NCBI GenBank assembly: GCA_030141605.1
Contig: JAQGDQ010000219.1
Span: 248,001 to 312,000 of the forward strand
Source: Tubiluchus corallicola
Taxonomy: Eukaryota; Priapulida; Priapulimorpha; Priapulimorphida; Tubiluchidae
Length of the DNA stretch: 64,000 nucleotides
Direction of reading: 5' to 3'
The first letter of the stretch is position 1. Each line of letters begins with the position of its first letter. The notes below the pieces were generated by a model. The model saw only the letters and a program-made list of their open reading frames with translations. It was not told the DNA's origin and did not search any database. Shown in pieces: positions 27,001 through 40,400 of the stretch. Position numbers and translations under genes: made by a program.

Positions 27001-28600
27001 CTCAGCTCTTTTACAGCGAAACGCATCTTTTTGTTCGGGAAGTCAAAGTGAGAATCAGTTCCTGGGGTGCTGTCCATGTGGCATCCCATTGAGTTATTGA
27101 TCAATTCTCGAGGATGAATAACGGACTTTAAGTTTTTGGTGTATCAGATGTCAGAAGGGTTCGAACTGTGCAATCTGCTAACTGTATAATGATATGGAAC
27201 TCCACATTTTTATGAATGTCCGAGGTAGTAACTGATGTTTCATTAAAAGTTAATTGATATGTTAACTATTTTATCCTCGTTTAATGCGCGGGTAAAGTGC
27301 ATTAGTGAAAAGTGAAAGTAATAGTGAATATTGCTTAATTTTAAATATACTTTGCAATTTTGGTAAAATTAAACAGAAAGTTACCCTTTAAATAGTTCTT
27401 TAATTTAATCTAACCTAGTCTAATTTAGCTTAGTCATATCAAATTAAGTCAAATATAGTCTAGTCTATCCTAGTTCAGTCTAATCTAGTACACATAAACT
27501 AGTTTAGTTCAGCCTAGTTCAACTTAACCGACTATGATGCTGTACGCTGTAGGCCTAAAAATTAACTACATAGCCTCCAACATGTTAATAAGCTGCTTGA
27601 CATAGAGCTTGGGCAATTTATTTTAAGAAAACAAAACTTTACTTATACGCACAGTTTTGTTTACCGGTTTGTGTTGATCGCTTAGCTCCAAAGCAATTTG
27701 TTTTCAGAGCGCAACATCGATAGCTTTTACCTAAGCTCGTTTATTTTAGGCAAAGGTTAATGAAGTCTCTGACTAATAGAAGCCTCAATAACCACTAGCG
27801 ACTGTGCGTTGTATTCCCTACCCGTCAACGCATAAATCATAATTTCGCATTTCTATCCATTGTGCTGAAAATTTGTCAAAGAAATTTGTGAGGCATTTTG
27901 CAGTCAATACATAAAGAAAGCCGCAATGCATTAGTTAACCAAACTACAAATTATATTCATAATGGAGGGCTATTAAGTGCAAAAATATTGGTAACTTTTA
28001 CGAAGTTTGATCAACACCACAACAGTGTCAGTTTTCAGATTTTATTGCAAATGTGTTAGTTGCCGGGTAAGTTGCGTATTTACAGGCTTTTATTATTCAA
28101 ATGCAAACCCTGTCTTCTTCTTCAATACAGTACAAATATAGCACAATAGAATTAGAATTAGATAAAAGGAATGATGTCATTAATTTCAAGCCTCTCTGTT
28201 AAGTTTAAAAATGTACAAAAATTCTATTATGAAATGTGTACATTTTTGGTTTTAATAAAACATAGTTGAACAAATAAGGTATTCTCAATTGTTGAGCTGC
28301 TTGTGCTGCTATCGCAAAGTTCTACGATATCTTTTCGACTAACGTACAGAACTAATCTGTTCTTAGCAAGTTTCCCCACACTACTGATATTACATAATTC
28401 GCTTAGGCTTCGCTTTATGGATACTCATTACAGTGGAACTAAGACACTGATTGAGGATTAATTCCAACGCAGATTGAGCACGGATTGTCCGGATTTTTCA
28501 ACTGTAATATTATTAACATTATCCTGGAAAAATATCTACTGCCACATGTACCTCAGTAATAAATGTTTACTTTTTCTAAGGAAAGTTTATTTCGAACATC
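24100..28600. other. intergenic region, no gene recognised
   Basis: The open frames here (for example 24291-24572 on the minus strand and 26619-26921 on the plus strand) match no family I know and lack supporting splice structure. At 27400-27540 there is a degenerate TAGTC-type repeat. A G run of about ten occurs near 24270. I see nothing else to annotate. Confidence 0.55.
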
Positions 28601-28649
28601 TTTTTAGTGAAAAGGCCTATTTATTTAGCTTATATAAGACTTCCGATAA

Positions 28650-30201
28650 GCGCAACGTCAAATTTAAAACACTTTTGGCATATTTTGGACGCAGCTATAT
28701 GCATACACATAAACACATTTATGTCTAGACATGATATCCTATCAAAACATCAGTTTGGATTCAGGCAAAAACGTTCTACTATAGACGATATTATGCATGC
28801 AACAGAAAACTGGAGGGGCAAAGTAGGTGAAAATAAATTTGTTGTAGCAGCATTTCTAGATTTAGCCAAAGCTTTCGATAGTATTAATCATGATCTACTC
28901 TTAGAAAACTTAAAACAAATAGGATTTGACAAGATTTCCTTTAAGCTCATTCACAACTACCTTCAAAATAGAAAACGGCGTGTAAAATCAAATCAAACTG
29001 CACATCCAAATTGGAATAACATGTACCAGGGTGTGCCACAAGGTGCACTACTAGGGCCTTTATTATTTTGTTCATATGTCAACAGCATTTCAAAAGTGCT
29101 AGGTTACTCAGACATTGCACAGTATGCAGACGACACCACAATTTATTTAGCTCAAGACAACATACAGGTTGCAAAACAATATTTAGAAAATGACACACAA
29201 AACATCAACATGGTACTTAGTTACTACAAACTAAAAATAAATAAGAGTAAACCCAATTTATGATATTATCTCCCACTAGCCATATTAACATCAGTAATAT
29301 TAAAAATTAATAAAGAAACTATAGAACAAGTCCAATTTGTAAAATTTTTGGAAAACAGTATAGACAACAATTTGTCATGGGATGAACAATTTGAGAACAG
29401 CTATACAAAAACAGCAGCCAGCACTTCATATTTACAAGAAGAAGCCAAAAAGTACTAATATACAAAACACTAGTAGTATCATATTTTCTATATGGCTGTG
29501 CACTCTTCCAAAAAACCAAAAAAAGAAAATTTTGTAAAAATAAAAATGTTACAAAACTATGTGCTAAAATTAATATCAGGTTTGTCACACAAATCATCAA
29601 TACAAACAAAACACGAGAACACATATTCTGTAACTAACTTAAGAAACAAACTAAAAATCCAAATCATAGAAGCTTATAAATATTATCATACATTATTATT
29701 CATTTTCAAATACATAAACAATTTAAGTATTCCATTCAAAAGTAACAAATTAGCGCTAATCAAAAATCCTGAATTAAACGCCAGCACATTTAATTTGAAA
29801 CAAGCCAGAATAAACAATCACTTTGGAAATAATTAAATAGCAAAAAACGCTGTCTAGCTCTGCAATTCAATGCCACTCGAAATCAAACATATTAAATCAC
29901 TAACCGCATTCAAAACCAAAATAAAAACATTAATGATGTGAAGATTTAAGTATCCAACTTTCACACTAATGCAGAATTCATTTACTCCAGCCCATACTAA
30001 ACGACTTATTTTTGCTGATAGTCGGTTTGTTAATATGTAAATTATGTAAAGTTTAAGTTTGAAGTTATATTTTATTTTTGCACCTGTAGTTTAGATTTTG
30101 CACTGACGCTTTTGCCTCCAACAGTGTACGTTTTACAACTTAATATTTTGTTATGATTCTCAATATTATTATGGCAAATAAAGGTATTACTTACTTACTT
30201 C
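28650..30201 (+). mobile_element. LINE retrotransposon fragment with reverse transcriptase
   Basis: A non-LTR reverse transcriptase core is readable at about 28720-29260: SKHQFGFRQKRST, FLDLAKAFDSINHD, VPQGALLGPLLF and the catalytic YADDT are all present. Near 29250 a frameshift or stop interrupts it, after which other frames carry TQFMILSP and then the thumb and C-terminal part (LQNYVLKLISGLSHKSS to KSLTAFKTKIKTL) as far as about 29940. The 3' end has AATAAA and a TTACTTACTTACTT tail at 30180-30201. Upstream of 28650 no endonuclease is readable, so the copy is 5'-truncated and inactive. The clade is probably CR1/L2/Jockey-like, but I cannot place it more exactly. Confidence 0.85.
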
Positions 30202-32990
30202 TCACCTAGTGCTTAGCACTGACTGAATGATTTTTTGCCCCGATCCAGTTCACTGTAAGCCAGACGGACCCACTCACGCATTTACATGGCTTACTGATAA
30301 ATGTTTCTGTGTGTATATCTGTCACGTAGCTCGTTACTATTGATCATCCTTTAAGATGAGTTACTGAATCGCAAAGGAAATACTGAAGATGAGTGAAGTG
30401 GTCTTCACTAAAGTGAACGCTCTTGAAATTAGAAATCAGTGCTTACTGTTTTGTTATGGCCTTATTTTAAAGGCCATGTTTTTTTATAAGAGTGCCATTA
30501 GTTGTATAAATGTATAGGTCAGTGTACTAGTATGTTGACATGTATATTCGTCAGCATTTTGCAAACGTACTAGCATTTGATACAGTTTCGCATAACCTTT
30601 ATTTTTACAGGTTTTTTAGTTCATGGCAATGTATTTCCATCTGCTTTATTTACTTATTTTTGTCTGTTCGTCACTCTGCAATTTGAATTCAGCACTTAAT
30701 GACAGGCCTACTCAACATAGATGGTTAGTTGGTAATGGGGGAATGTAACTCATTATCACTCTGGCTTAAGTGTCTTAAGTGTTTGAAGATGTGAAACCTT
30801 TATCAAGTATAATTCTGCAAAAGATGAAAATGGAGGCGGGAGAGGTTTCTCAGCCATGTTCAGAGGGTAATACGTTTTTCATAAGTAAGGTAAACAGATG
30901 AGCCAGAATCGGTTTGTGGACAAAATTGCCTTAAAATACACAGAGCGTGTATTGAACCCAGTAGTCACTCATACATTCACTGACCAGCCGTGTTGTTGCT
31001 TAATTTTGGTCGCAAAACTTAGTCGTAACCACTCGGCTATTCACTTCCGATTTGCATTTTAAATTTTAGTATCTGTGTAAGTGAGGTGCGTGAGTCTTTT
31101 ATCCATGATCTACTTCATGTATTTTTTCTGTGTAAACGCTTATAAAGATGATTTAATAAATATAGGACTGTATAGACTTGTATGGCTAGACGAGAATTAT
31201 AAGGCAGGGGCATATAAAAGCCACACAATTAACCTTTAGGTATCGCGTATACTTATTATAAAATCACGTCTTACTAATGTATCCCCTCAAACCTTGCATT
31301 AGCATTCGTACCAATAACTCCTTTGAACTGCTGTGCGTCATTGGGAGGTGACATTAATTGAATATCGAACGTGCGGCTTGCAATGCACGTGGGCTGCCTA
31401 TAATTATGGACTTATTATCGGTCATAATTCGAGAGAGAAAGAGCGAGGGAGACGGATTCAAGCATGCGTGTAATTGTAATTTTGATGCAATGTTGAATCC
31501 AGTCTCACTGCACCACAACCTTATCATTGCAAGTATAACGATACAGTGTTACGGTTTGTCTAGGTTACTGTTTTCTTTAAGTGAAGAACAATCCCGGCGG
31601 AACAAGCATAGCTGTTGGTGACAAAAATACTTTATTCCAAGAGTACAAGACTTTAGTTCATTTTTACAAAAACTTTTAATTGATAGTTAATTTACGAAAA
31701 AGTTACGAAAAGACACAAGCTCAAGTGAGCTTGAACATCCCTGAATGCAATAGCATAGTACACCCTCAAGGCTGAATCGATGACAAATTATCCACAAGAT
31801 AAGAACAAGAACAACTATGCAAGTAAATTTATATTAGACATTCGGATATAGTCTTATATAATAACCTTAGAAACGACTTGCTACCCATATTACTCAACAT
31901 TAAGCTAATGCAAAACAAGTAATCAAAATTTGTAGAACAGGCAATAAGAGCAACCGTTGTTGTTAAAATAGAAACAGTTTATGATACTGAAAGAAAGTTT
32001 CCTTCAAACACTTGTAATTCTTCCTTGGGAATAACATATTTTTCAGTTCATGATCTGAGAGTCCGAATAATTAGCAGAGTGCCATTATAATTATGTAGCA
32101 CAGCAGTGTGAGTTTAACAAAATGATGAGATTTTATGATACAAGAAAATATTAAATTTTACTAATGGAGAATTGTATGCATATGAGGGCCTTAGCTTTGT
32201 ACCATGCGTTCATCAATTATTACTGCTCATTTAGACGTAATCATGTATTCAGTGGAATTAATGCAGAGGCAAACAGTAGTTTTGTATCTCTGATAATGCG
32301 ATTATATCCTATCATCTGCTTTCTGTGGATTTGCTTTTTCTAAAGCTAGGGACAAGATTGTTCTATGGCGATTACTGCCTAATTGATGAGATATTTTTTA
32401 TCTCTATATAAGTGTTTAGGTGGATGATTCTAAACAAAATTCAAACGTTGATAACTTGAGATTTACAGCCGGCGAAATACTTTTTTATAAATTAGAACTT
32501 TGTGAACATTTATTTGGTAATCAGTAATTATTTTTAATTTCATATGCAAGGTGACTGGCATCCATTAAGTAAAGGTTACATTGTGTGGTTAAAGACAGTT
32601 GAACAGTTGGAAAGTTTCCAGCATAACTAAGCCATTCTGGATGTACACCATTCCCTTTCGAAAAAAAACTGTCGTGGTTACAATGACCATTAGTTTTTCA
32701 AGTTTAGTCCTTGTTAGCCATTTTAGTTTTACAATACACAACGCCACAAAATAATACAATATCGTTTTGCTTAGACCCAAAGGAGTGTTAGTGATCTATT
32801 ACTTATCTTAATAAACAGAAATGCAAATTGTAAATACAGTGTGATGTAAATATAAACGTAAATGTAAATGTTGTATAAGCTGATATAATTTTATGTCAAC
32901 ATCATCAATGCCGTTCTAAATCGCGATAAGAATTTTTATGTAGCCTAGATGTAGATGTTAGCATAAATGGAGCTGTGGCTTTCATTGCAG
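30202..32990. other. intergenic region before the kinase gene
   Basis: Contains a tRNA-like SINE fragment (30949-31039) and otherwise no recognised gene. The 87-codon open frame at 31358-31621 has no family features. The kinase promoter and any non-coding first exon should lie in the right half; a good acceptor (TTTCATTGCAG) ends at 32990. Confidence 0.55.
30940..31045 (-). repeat. tRNA-derived SINE-like fragment
   Basis: On the minus strand TAGCCGAGTGG (31029-31039) matches the pol III box A consensus as found in class II tRNAs, and GGGTTCAATAC (30949-30959) resembles box B about 70 bases downstream. The spacing and the lack of a complete cloverleaf argue for a degenerate SINE head or tRNA pseudogene rather than a functional tRNA. 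Confidence 0.45.
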
Positions 32991-33052
32991 GATGTTGATA
33001 TGTTGCATCGCAGTCTACCGGTGATGTGAGGACTGTAAGTGACACAAGGCTC
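32990..33052 (+). promoter_or_regulatory. kinase leader with three upstream AUGs
   Basis: If the acceptor ending at 32990 is used, the remaining leader contains ATG at 32992 (10-codon uORF ending 33024), ATG at 33000 (9-codon uORF ending 33029) and ATG at 33024 followed at once by TGA, a start-stop element. All precede the chosen kinase start at 33053. The leader exon is inferred from splice consensus only. Confidence 0.4.
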
Positions 33053-36000
33053 ATGTCATGGCGAGCAAGCTGCATCGTCAGCAGCATGCCCGTGGCTGAC
33101 GGTCCAGCAAGAACCAGAAACATTCTCACCAGCAAATGGGGTGGTAAGACATCTAAGAACAATGCTGCTAACCTTAACAGCGGGGCTAACCAAAACCAGA
33201 ACAATGCAGTTAACCAGACGAATGCTGAAAATCGGAATCAGCACAGTGCAACAGTTAACCAGATCCGAAACAATGCTGATCACCAAAACAATGTCAAAGA
33301 TTCACCAGAGACGAGAGGGAGTGAGCCAACCCTCCGTCACAGCAAAGAGAACGACGCCCCGGAAAATCAGCAGTTACGCCGCCGCAAGTTGACGGCATAT
33401 GAACGGGTGTCGTTTGATTTGACCAACGACCAGCGGTGTATAAAGGAAGTCTCATTGGGGAAAAGGATCGGGTTCTACCGATTTCGGGGCGATTTAGGAT
33501 CTGGAAATTTCTCGCAGGTGAAGGTGGCAACTCACGTGTTAACAAGAGGTGAGTGTAAATACAACTCTGCCGACTCCACTTATCACAGAATGAGAGAAAT
33601 CTTTGGCTTAAATATTACAAAAGATTAAGCTAACCAGGAATATATTACACTAGTAAATGCAATAGTTATGCGCTTTATTCATAGTAAGTGTAACGGACGC
33701 GACAGTCTTTACTAGTAATATTAAATACAGTGTAAAAACTTTATTTCATAGAGAAACTACTACAGAGAAAATTCACGTGCCTTCCTCTTTATTTAAGCAG
33801 CCTTTATGTGCCAGAAATAAATTTATAATGCTAGTTTTTATTGTTACTAGCTACAACATTTCAACACTTGATATAATTAGATAAACCGCCGTGTGATTTT
33901 ACATTCATTACTTAATTTGTGTACGTTGAATGAAATATTTTTCTTATTCAAATATTTCATCGTTTTTTTCTTTTGAGCATGCCGTCGTGGCTCATGTCAA
34001 ATTTTAGACGACTCACAACAAAGTTTTAATTTTTTCAACAATGTTGTAAAAACTAGTTAGACATGGCAAGTCTGCTTGGTGCATGAAAGTTTTATTATTA
34101 TAAGAGCTATAAATTGTGCTTACCTACGCCCTTTTATCAAAATAATAAGCAAGTAAATTGACTAAATTCCTAAAATTGCTCTGAAAGCCGCAGTGCAGGC
34201 GTACACAGTGTTTAGTGTTTACCTGGTTCTGAAAGCTTTCTCCCCATAAGTAAGTGCTCATTGCCTTATTGTCAGTGCGGCGAGTTAACACGCAAAATCA
34301 ATAAACTCGCTATAAAATTCAGTCTAACTGAATATTCTGCACAACTGTAAATCACTAGCAAAAACCAATAAACTTAATGAATCATGAAATAATTTTTACG
34401 CAGGTAGTCATAACTAGGGAATTTAAATGACAGGATTGATTCCTTCGTTAAGCCTGGCTGATTTGAACCTTTTAAACTGAAAACTAGATCAAGTCTGCAG
34501 AAGGTATAGAGCCGGTCTTTCATTCATAAGAAAGTCCTAATTAACCCTTATAGGGTGAATAGGGAAATTTACCATGATTCGCCAGTGATTAGGCTTTAGT
34601 GTAATAAAATGCATTAATCAAGTAGCCTGATTGGATTCACCTTTAATAGGGTGTAATTTGGGAATGTAATTTACTGGCATCACTAGAAGCTTATCCATGT
34701 AGTGTTATTACTTGGTTGCCATTTAAAAGTAATTAGGCGCAGTAAACCCTAACAGACCTAGTTGGCAATCTAATTTTTATAGTTAGGAATTGATGACAGT
34801 ATAATAAAAAGTCCGTGACAGCTATGACAAACACAATAGTTGTAAAGTTACCACGTGACTACTCAATGATAGGTTTTCGGCTTCATTCACAAAATACTAC
34901 AGCGAGTTCTTGCCTACCTTATTTTACATTTACAGCAGCTCGTGACATAACTGCACTTAATTAACTGTTATTCAGCCTTCGCGACTTTGTAATTGGTCGA
35001 AGGTTTCTTGGTAATGGATAGAGATTACGTTATTATTTTAGTCTAACGATGGTGTCATCATCTTCCATAAAAACTCGTGAACATGATATGAACATGAACG
35101 TGAACACGTGCGAGTACAGCGCGTGACTTTACAAGCGGCGTCAGCTGATGGGTCATTTTAGAGCTTAGCTTCAGTGCTTAGCTATCACCTTTACTGAGGT
35201 TTTCTCAGCATTTTTCCAATGTTTGTCATTCCGATTCAGCATTAGACAAGCTCTTACAGTATCCAGCTTTTTTGTTTTACACTGACATTCAGAATGAAAT
35301 AGAAAACTTTTTGAGATCTATTGTGGCATTTTATTTAGTTGCGAATCATTGAATATCGTTGCGAATAAAACTTTTATTGGGAACATTTCAGATATTGCGT
35401 TTTATTTCTATTTTGCAGAAAAAGTGGCCATTAAGATTCTAGATAAAACTCGCCTGGATCAAAAGACGCAGCGACTACTTTCTAGAGAAATTTCCAACAT
35501 GGAGCGACTGCATCATCCCAATGTTATCAGACTTTATGAAGTGGTAGAGACACTGACAAAACTGTACATAGTCATGGAATATGCTAACGGGGGAGAACTT
35601 TTTCACAAGATACAAAGTAGTGGAAAGCTAGCTGAACCTGAAGCGGCTCATTTGTATGCTCAAATCATCTCTGCAGTTAAACATATTGTGAGTTATAACT
35701 ACATAAAAAAGCTTGTGAAACCAGTACAAAGTTTGTTCATATAACTTAATTGATTTTATATTTCTTGCGTGTTTACTTTCTATTTTTCTTGTTAGAGTTT
35801 GTGTTCACAACTTCTGTTGATATTCGGTCATTTTCTCGCTCACAAATGTCGTGTTTGCCCAATTGCTCTATGGTGATAATAATCTTATTCTGAAGAAAGT
35901 TTGTTACATCGGCTGTGTCCAAATTAAATAAAAACTAAAATTAAAGTAAAAGTAGAAGTAAAAGTAAAAGTAAAAGTAAAAGTAAAAGTAAAAGTAAAAG

Positions 36001-37411
36001 TAAAAGTAAAAGTAAAAGTAAAAGTAAAAGTAAAAGTAAAAGTAAAAGTAAAAGTAAAAGTAAACGTAAACGTAAAAGTAAAAATTTAATATCGCGCTTC
36101 CTGCAAAATTTGTATAATTTAAGCGTTAAAGTGAAAGTTATAAGAGTGAAAGTCATAGCACAGCAGAACGTCTCATGTTGGAATCCATTGGATCCGGGTT
36201 TTCTAATTTAGTATGGCGTTTGTGCGCCATTTGCAAAATACAAATATGACTTACCCACTCGTAATAAAAATTATATTTTGCAAATTTATTCAATTTAGAA
36301 GTAACCAAAGACTATCGTCACTTGTAAACCTAAACCACATACGAAACAAAAGACATGAAGACGCACTTTTATTGTAATAAAGTGCGGAGCTGTGAAAACC
36401 TTAGGTCTATTAAGATTTTCACTGGCAATACAAACTTGTTAGCCTATAGGCCTATATATGGGTTGATCACTTGTAAGGCCCCAGTAGCTCTATGCATTTT
36501 GTCTCAATTGGCTGGTCTAATCACCGGAAGAATGTGATATTGGTCAGAAGTTCAGAACATAATCTTGACTGATAGTGATTTTAACTTACTCAGGAAAAAA
36601 AGTGGCACAAGCCTGGTGGTTTTTCACATTTTGATTTCGTTTTTTACAGCACGAAAACAACATTGTCCACAGAGACATAAAAGCAGAAAATGTCTTTTTC
36701 TACGGTGCTAATCAACAAGTTGTGAAACTTGGTGACTTTGGTTTTAGTACATCTAGTTTATCCACAGAAAAACTAAACACATTTTGCGGTTCACCGCCCT
36801 ATGCAGCACCCGAACTGTTCAAGGACGAAAGCTATCTGGGTAGGTACGTCGATGTCTGGGCGTTAGGTGTGTTACTTTTCTTTATGGTAACTGGGCAGAT
36901 GCCATTTCGGGCGGATACTGTGGGTAAACTAAAGCGGATAATTTTAGAAGGTAGTTATGTTATTCCGTCCTATACGTCTGATAGTTGCCAGTTTGTGATT
37001 AGAAATATCTTGAAGCAGATACCCAGTGATCGTTTGATGTTGGACCAGATAATGATGTCCGACTGGATGACGGGAAATGAGTTTCCGCATCCCCATTCTC
37101 CTTATGATCTCCAGCCGAATTTTGCCAAGCCAAACGCGAGAGAAGAGGAAAAGGAAGTTCACACGGCACTGAAAAATTTTGGCATAACTGACGACCATGT
37201 GAAGGAAGCACACCTGAAAACTTCCCGGAGTAGCGTCACGGGCACATATCGAATCATGCTTCACCGCGCGCAAAAGAAGAACACAGAACTGCTGCCAGAG
37301 ACTGATGATGATGACGACGGCAGTGGTGGCGAAGAAGACAAAACGGCGCGAAAAATTACCAGAGCCGAAAAACAGTTACCCAAGAAGTCAAAGTTATGTA
37401 CCTTGTTATAA
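33053..37411 (+). CDS. NIM1K: NIM1-type serine/threonine kinase (AMPK-related)
   Basis: Cytosolic protein kinase of the AMPK-related (CAMKL) group. Three coding exons, 33053-33548, 35419-35687 and 36650-37411, give 1527 nt (508 aa) with matching phases (1, 0). Visible parts: Asn-rich N-terminus (about 30-95); family signature [20 protein letters not shown] with the glycine loop [12 protein letters not shown] lysine K171; HRD at 262-264; DFG at 284-286; activation segment [16 protein letters not shown] with T299 at the position LKB1 phosphorylates in relatives; a C-terminal tail ending KLCTLL, like the vertebrate NIM1 tail. All catalytic residues are intact. Human NIM1 is about 436 aa, so the extra length is mostly the N-terminus. 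The start is the first ATG after an in-frame TGA at 32996; the Met twelve codons on is an alternative. Intron 2 carries a (TAAAAG)n tract. Confidence 0.94.
35938..36080. repeat. (TAAAAG)n hexanucleotide repeat
   Basis: About 23 nearly perfect copies of TAAAAG in intron 2 of the kinase gene (35688-36649). The poly-Leu frame on the minus strand is an artefact of this repeat. Confidence 0.95.
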
Positions 37412-40400
37412 TACGTCGTGCAAACGCAGCTACGACACTTTTTTAAACATGGAGTTGACTGTACGTTTCTAGCATTGTGTAGATAATCGGAAAGTGACAC
37501 ATGCAGTAGTGCCACAGATGTATCAGTATTTTACGATGAACTCACTTAAGAACTTAGTTGCCTCTTGCTTAATTAGTTGTAAGATCGTTTGGTCTTATTG
37601 TTATAGACACGTAAATTTTTCATTAAACGACGTAGAACCATCATAAGCATAGGTATGGTACGTTAAAGAATCTGAGATTATTCACTTTTTATGTCATATC
37701 CGAAAAAATAATTTTGGCGTTAGCAGGAATAGTATTTGCAAAATAATAGGATGAATTATTCTGCAAATGATTATTAAAGCGGATGGACGAGAGCTCCATC
37801 TCTTAATTTAGTTTAGTACCACACCACATCTCAAGTCTCGCTGATTATGAGCTAGCTATCAGGTAAATGTGAAAATACAGTTTTGTTTAAATTGCACTAG
37901 TCGCTTAGCACAAAAACCAAGGCAATACTGTATACCATAGAGGTCTGTTATGTACTATTGTCCGTCTGTTGGTATTACGTGTGAGCACAGTTATACATAT
38001 AAAGGGTTTCATTTTTTGCCAGCTGTTTGATGTAAACTGCTTGGCTGTATAGTGTATAATCAGTTTTGTAATTTTTGTGACATTAGACTAATTATGTTGA
38101 AAAGACTAATTGTCTGCTCTGTGAATAGACCAACTAAAGGATATGTAATGGTTATTGAGTTAATAGTTATATAGTTAAACTAATGCAAGTTTGTTAAAAT
38201 TTAATATGCAATGTTTCATTAAAATTTACCTGTTAAACAACAAGAGTCTAGTTTGATCTTATTTTCACAACCATCAGAAGGACACTGTAAAAACTGTAAT
38301 AATATTATTTCTGTCTTTATATTCATGTTCATATTTCATAATATATTGAACAAATTCAAACATCATACCAAGCAGTTACAATTTCAAAAATGAAATATTC
38401 TGACATTATTAACAATCAACTATTCTACCTTGTAACGAGTACTGTATGCAGATCTGGGCAGGTGCCTTAGCATAAGAGAAGCAGCCTTTCTTTATGCTAA
38501 GGATTTAGAATCGGATATCATTGTCGAACTTTCAATATTCATGATGTGAAACTTTAGTGGAAAGCTGCGGAATAAGCGTTAAACAAAGTGCCGAAGAAGG
38601 TTACGTACGCGGAACATATTGTAACATATTTTTGTAGGTGACTGTAAATAATTTTAAATTATTATAGATTATAGTTTTTGGCACTTTTAGCTTGCATGTC
38701 GCACTAGATTTGCTGAAAGTAGGGCACGAATTTCGGATACTTAGAAATTTTCGAATTTAAATACAAAAGATTTTATATAATTGTTTAAAACAGGAGCTCA
38801 TCTATAGTGAAAATCCAGGCATACATAACCGATCAATAACCGTCGCTTATAAACGTAATTGACAAGCAATTTCTAACAGATGGCGGCACTTTGTTAAATG
38901 GATAGCCGTGAATTTCGTATAGGTGATTGATAGATCGCGCGATAACGTGAATGCAGATGTACTATAAACTAACGGTAAAGTTAATTTATAGTTAAAGGAG
39001 GAATAGCACGAAAATAAAATTTATATTTTCAGACCCAAAACCAGATCCAATCTTAAATTATAGCTCAAAACAGTCTAGATATAAGATATTGAAAGGGGAA
39101 ACGCCCTGTTTTTTCAACAATGACTTTGGTGAAAGAATTATCACCGCAGAAGCGCGACTCTGCGTTAGTTCTTCGACTATCTCGTGTTAAAGTGTCCCCG
39201 TGTCCAAATGTCTCGTGCCCAAATGTTACGCGAACAAATTTAGAAGGCAATACAAATTTAGCAGCGTACTCAACGAGGAATGGCGGTAAAGGCCTAGCTT
39301 TCGTAATGCTTAAACTTGTGAATTCTTTGGAAATCTCAAGTAATTTAAATGCTTATCCTATTGTACTGCGAGTATGGTGTACTATGAACTTAACTTAGGG
39401 TTACTGCACATTTACGCAGCATGGCCTAATGGCTCATAATAATGTTTAATTTTGTATTAAAACACCAACCATAAAGGTTTGATAAGCATGATTAATTATT
39501 TGCAAATTATCATTGATTAGAAACTAACTGATTTCATCGTTTGTTGGTCTCGAAAAGGTTTGTGTGATATGAAAATAATGTTTATTAGAAATTTGTCGAA
39601 ATTATTGTTGGTGTTTTTACTTTGGATTTCGTCTTCAATGCAACTATATTTATAATCGTATTTGTATTATAAGAGTGGTGCGAAATGACAGGAAATGGTG
39701 CGTTTACTTTTAGGCGTCACCAATATCCAAATAGGTGGTTTCTATCAACAGCTTTTGAAATCAGTAGTTCAGCTAAAGAACGCCTTTTAAGTTTTAAGTT
39801 AAGAACGTCTCATACGTTTCTGGTCAAATCTCAAGTTGGGTTGATCACTCACTTTCGCTTGCGGGAACTTCATGCTTACTTATTTTGGCTGATTAACGTG
39901 CGTTCATGATGACGATTGATTTGATTTATTCACTGTTATCTCAAAATTTAATTGTTATCCAGAAGTTGTGTAAACCGGTAGCTGTTGTACGAGTAGCCTT
40001 AGTACCTGGTGATAATTGTGAGCCGTTGTTCCTAGATTCTTTGAGTACGCCGCATGGTTTTAAATTAGAGCACCTTTTACGCAGTAAATAATAGGCACTC
40101 TAATTTCAAGACTTTGTGGCGCTATCTGGTGACAGAAAATTAAGTGATTGTTGTGCTGTTTCTTACCTGCTCAAGGAATGTTTTATAGTATTGCTCTTTA
40201 AAGTCAGTTAAATTCATCTCTTCATAATATCTTATTTTAGGGTTCTCATGTTTTTTTAATTTCGTAATATTTACAAGTTGCGTAATCAAAATGTTACGTT
40301 ACAAAGTACTGGATAATGCGTGGCTTGGTCACTCTGAAAAGAAACAACTCAAAGTAAATTAATTAGTAAAGTAGAAGCTTTGCGACCGTTTAATAAGCTT

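Noticed and set aside
34551-34790. Two similar segments with TAGGGTG(T)AAT motifs as a tandem repeat
   Set aside because: Similarity is limited to short motifs and could be chance in AT-rich DNA.
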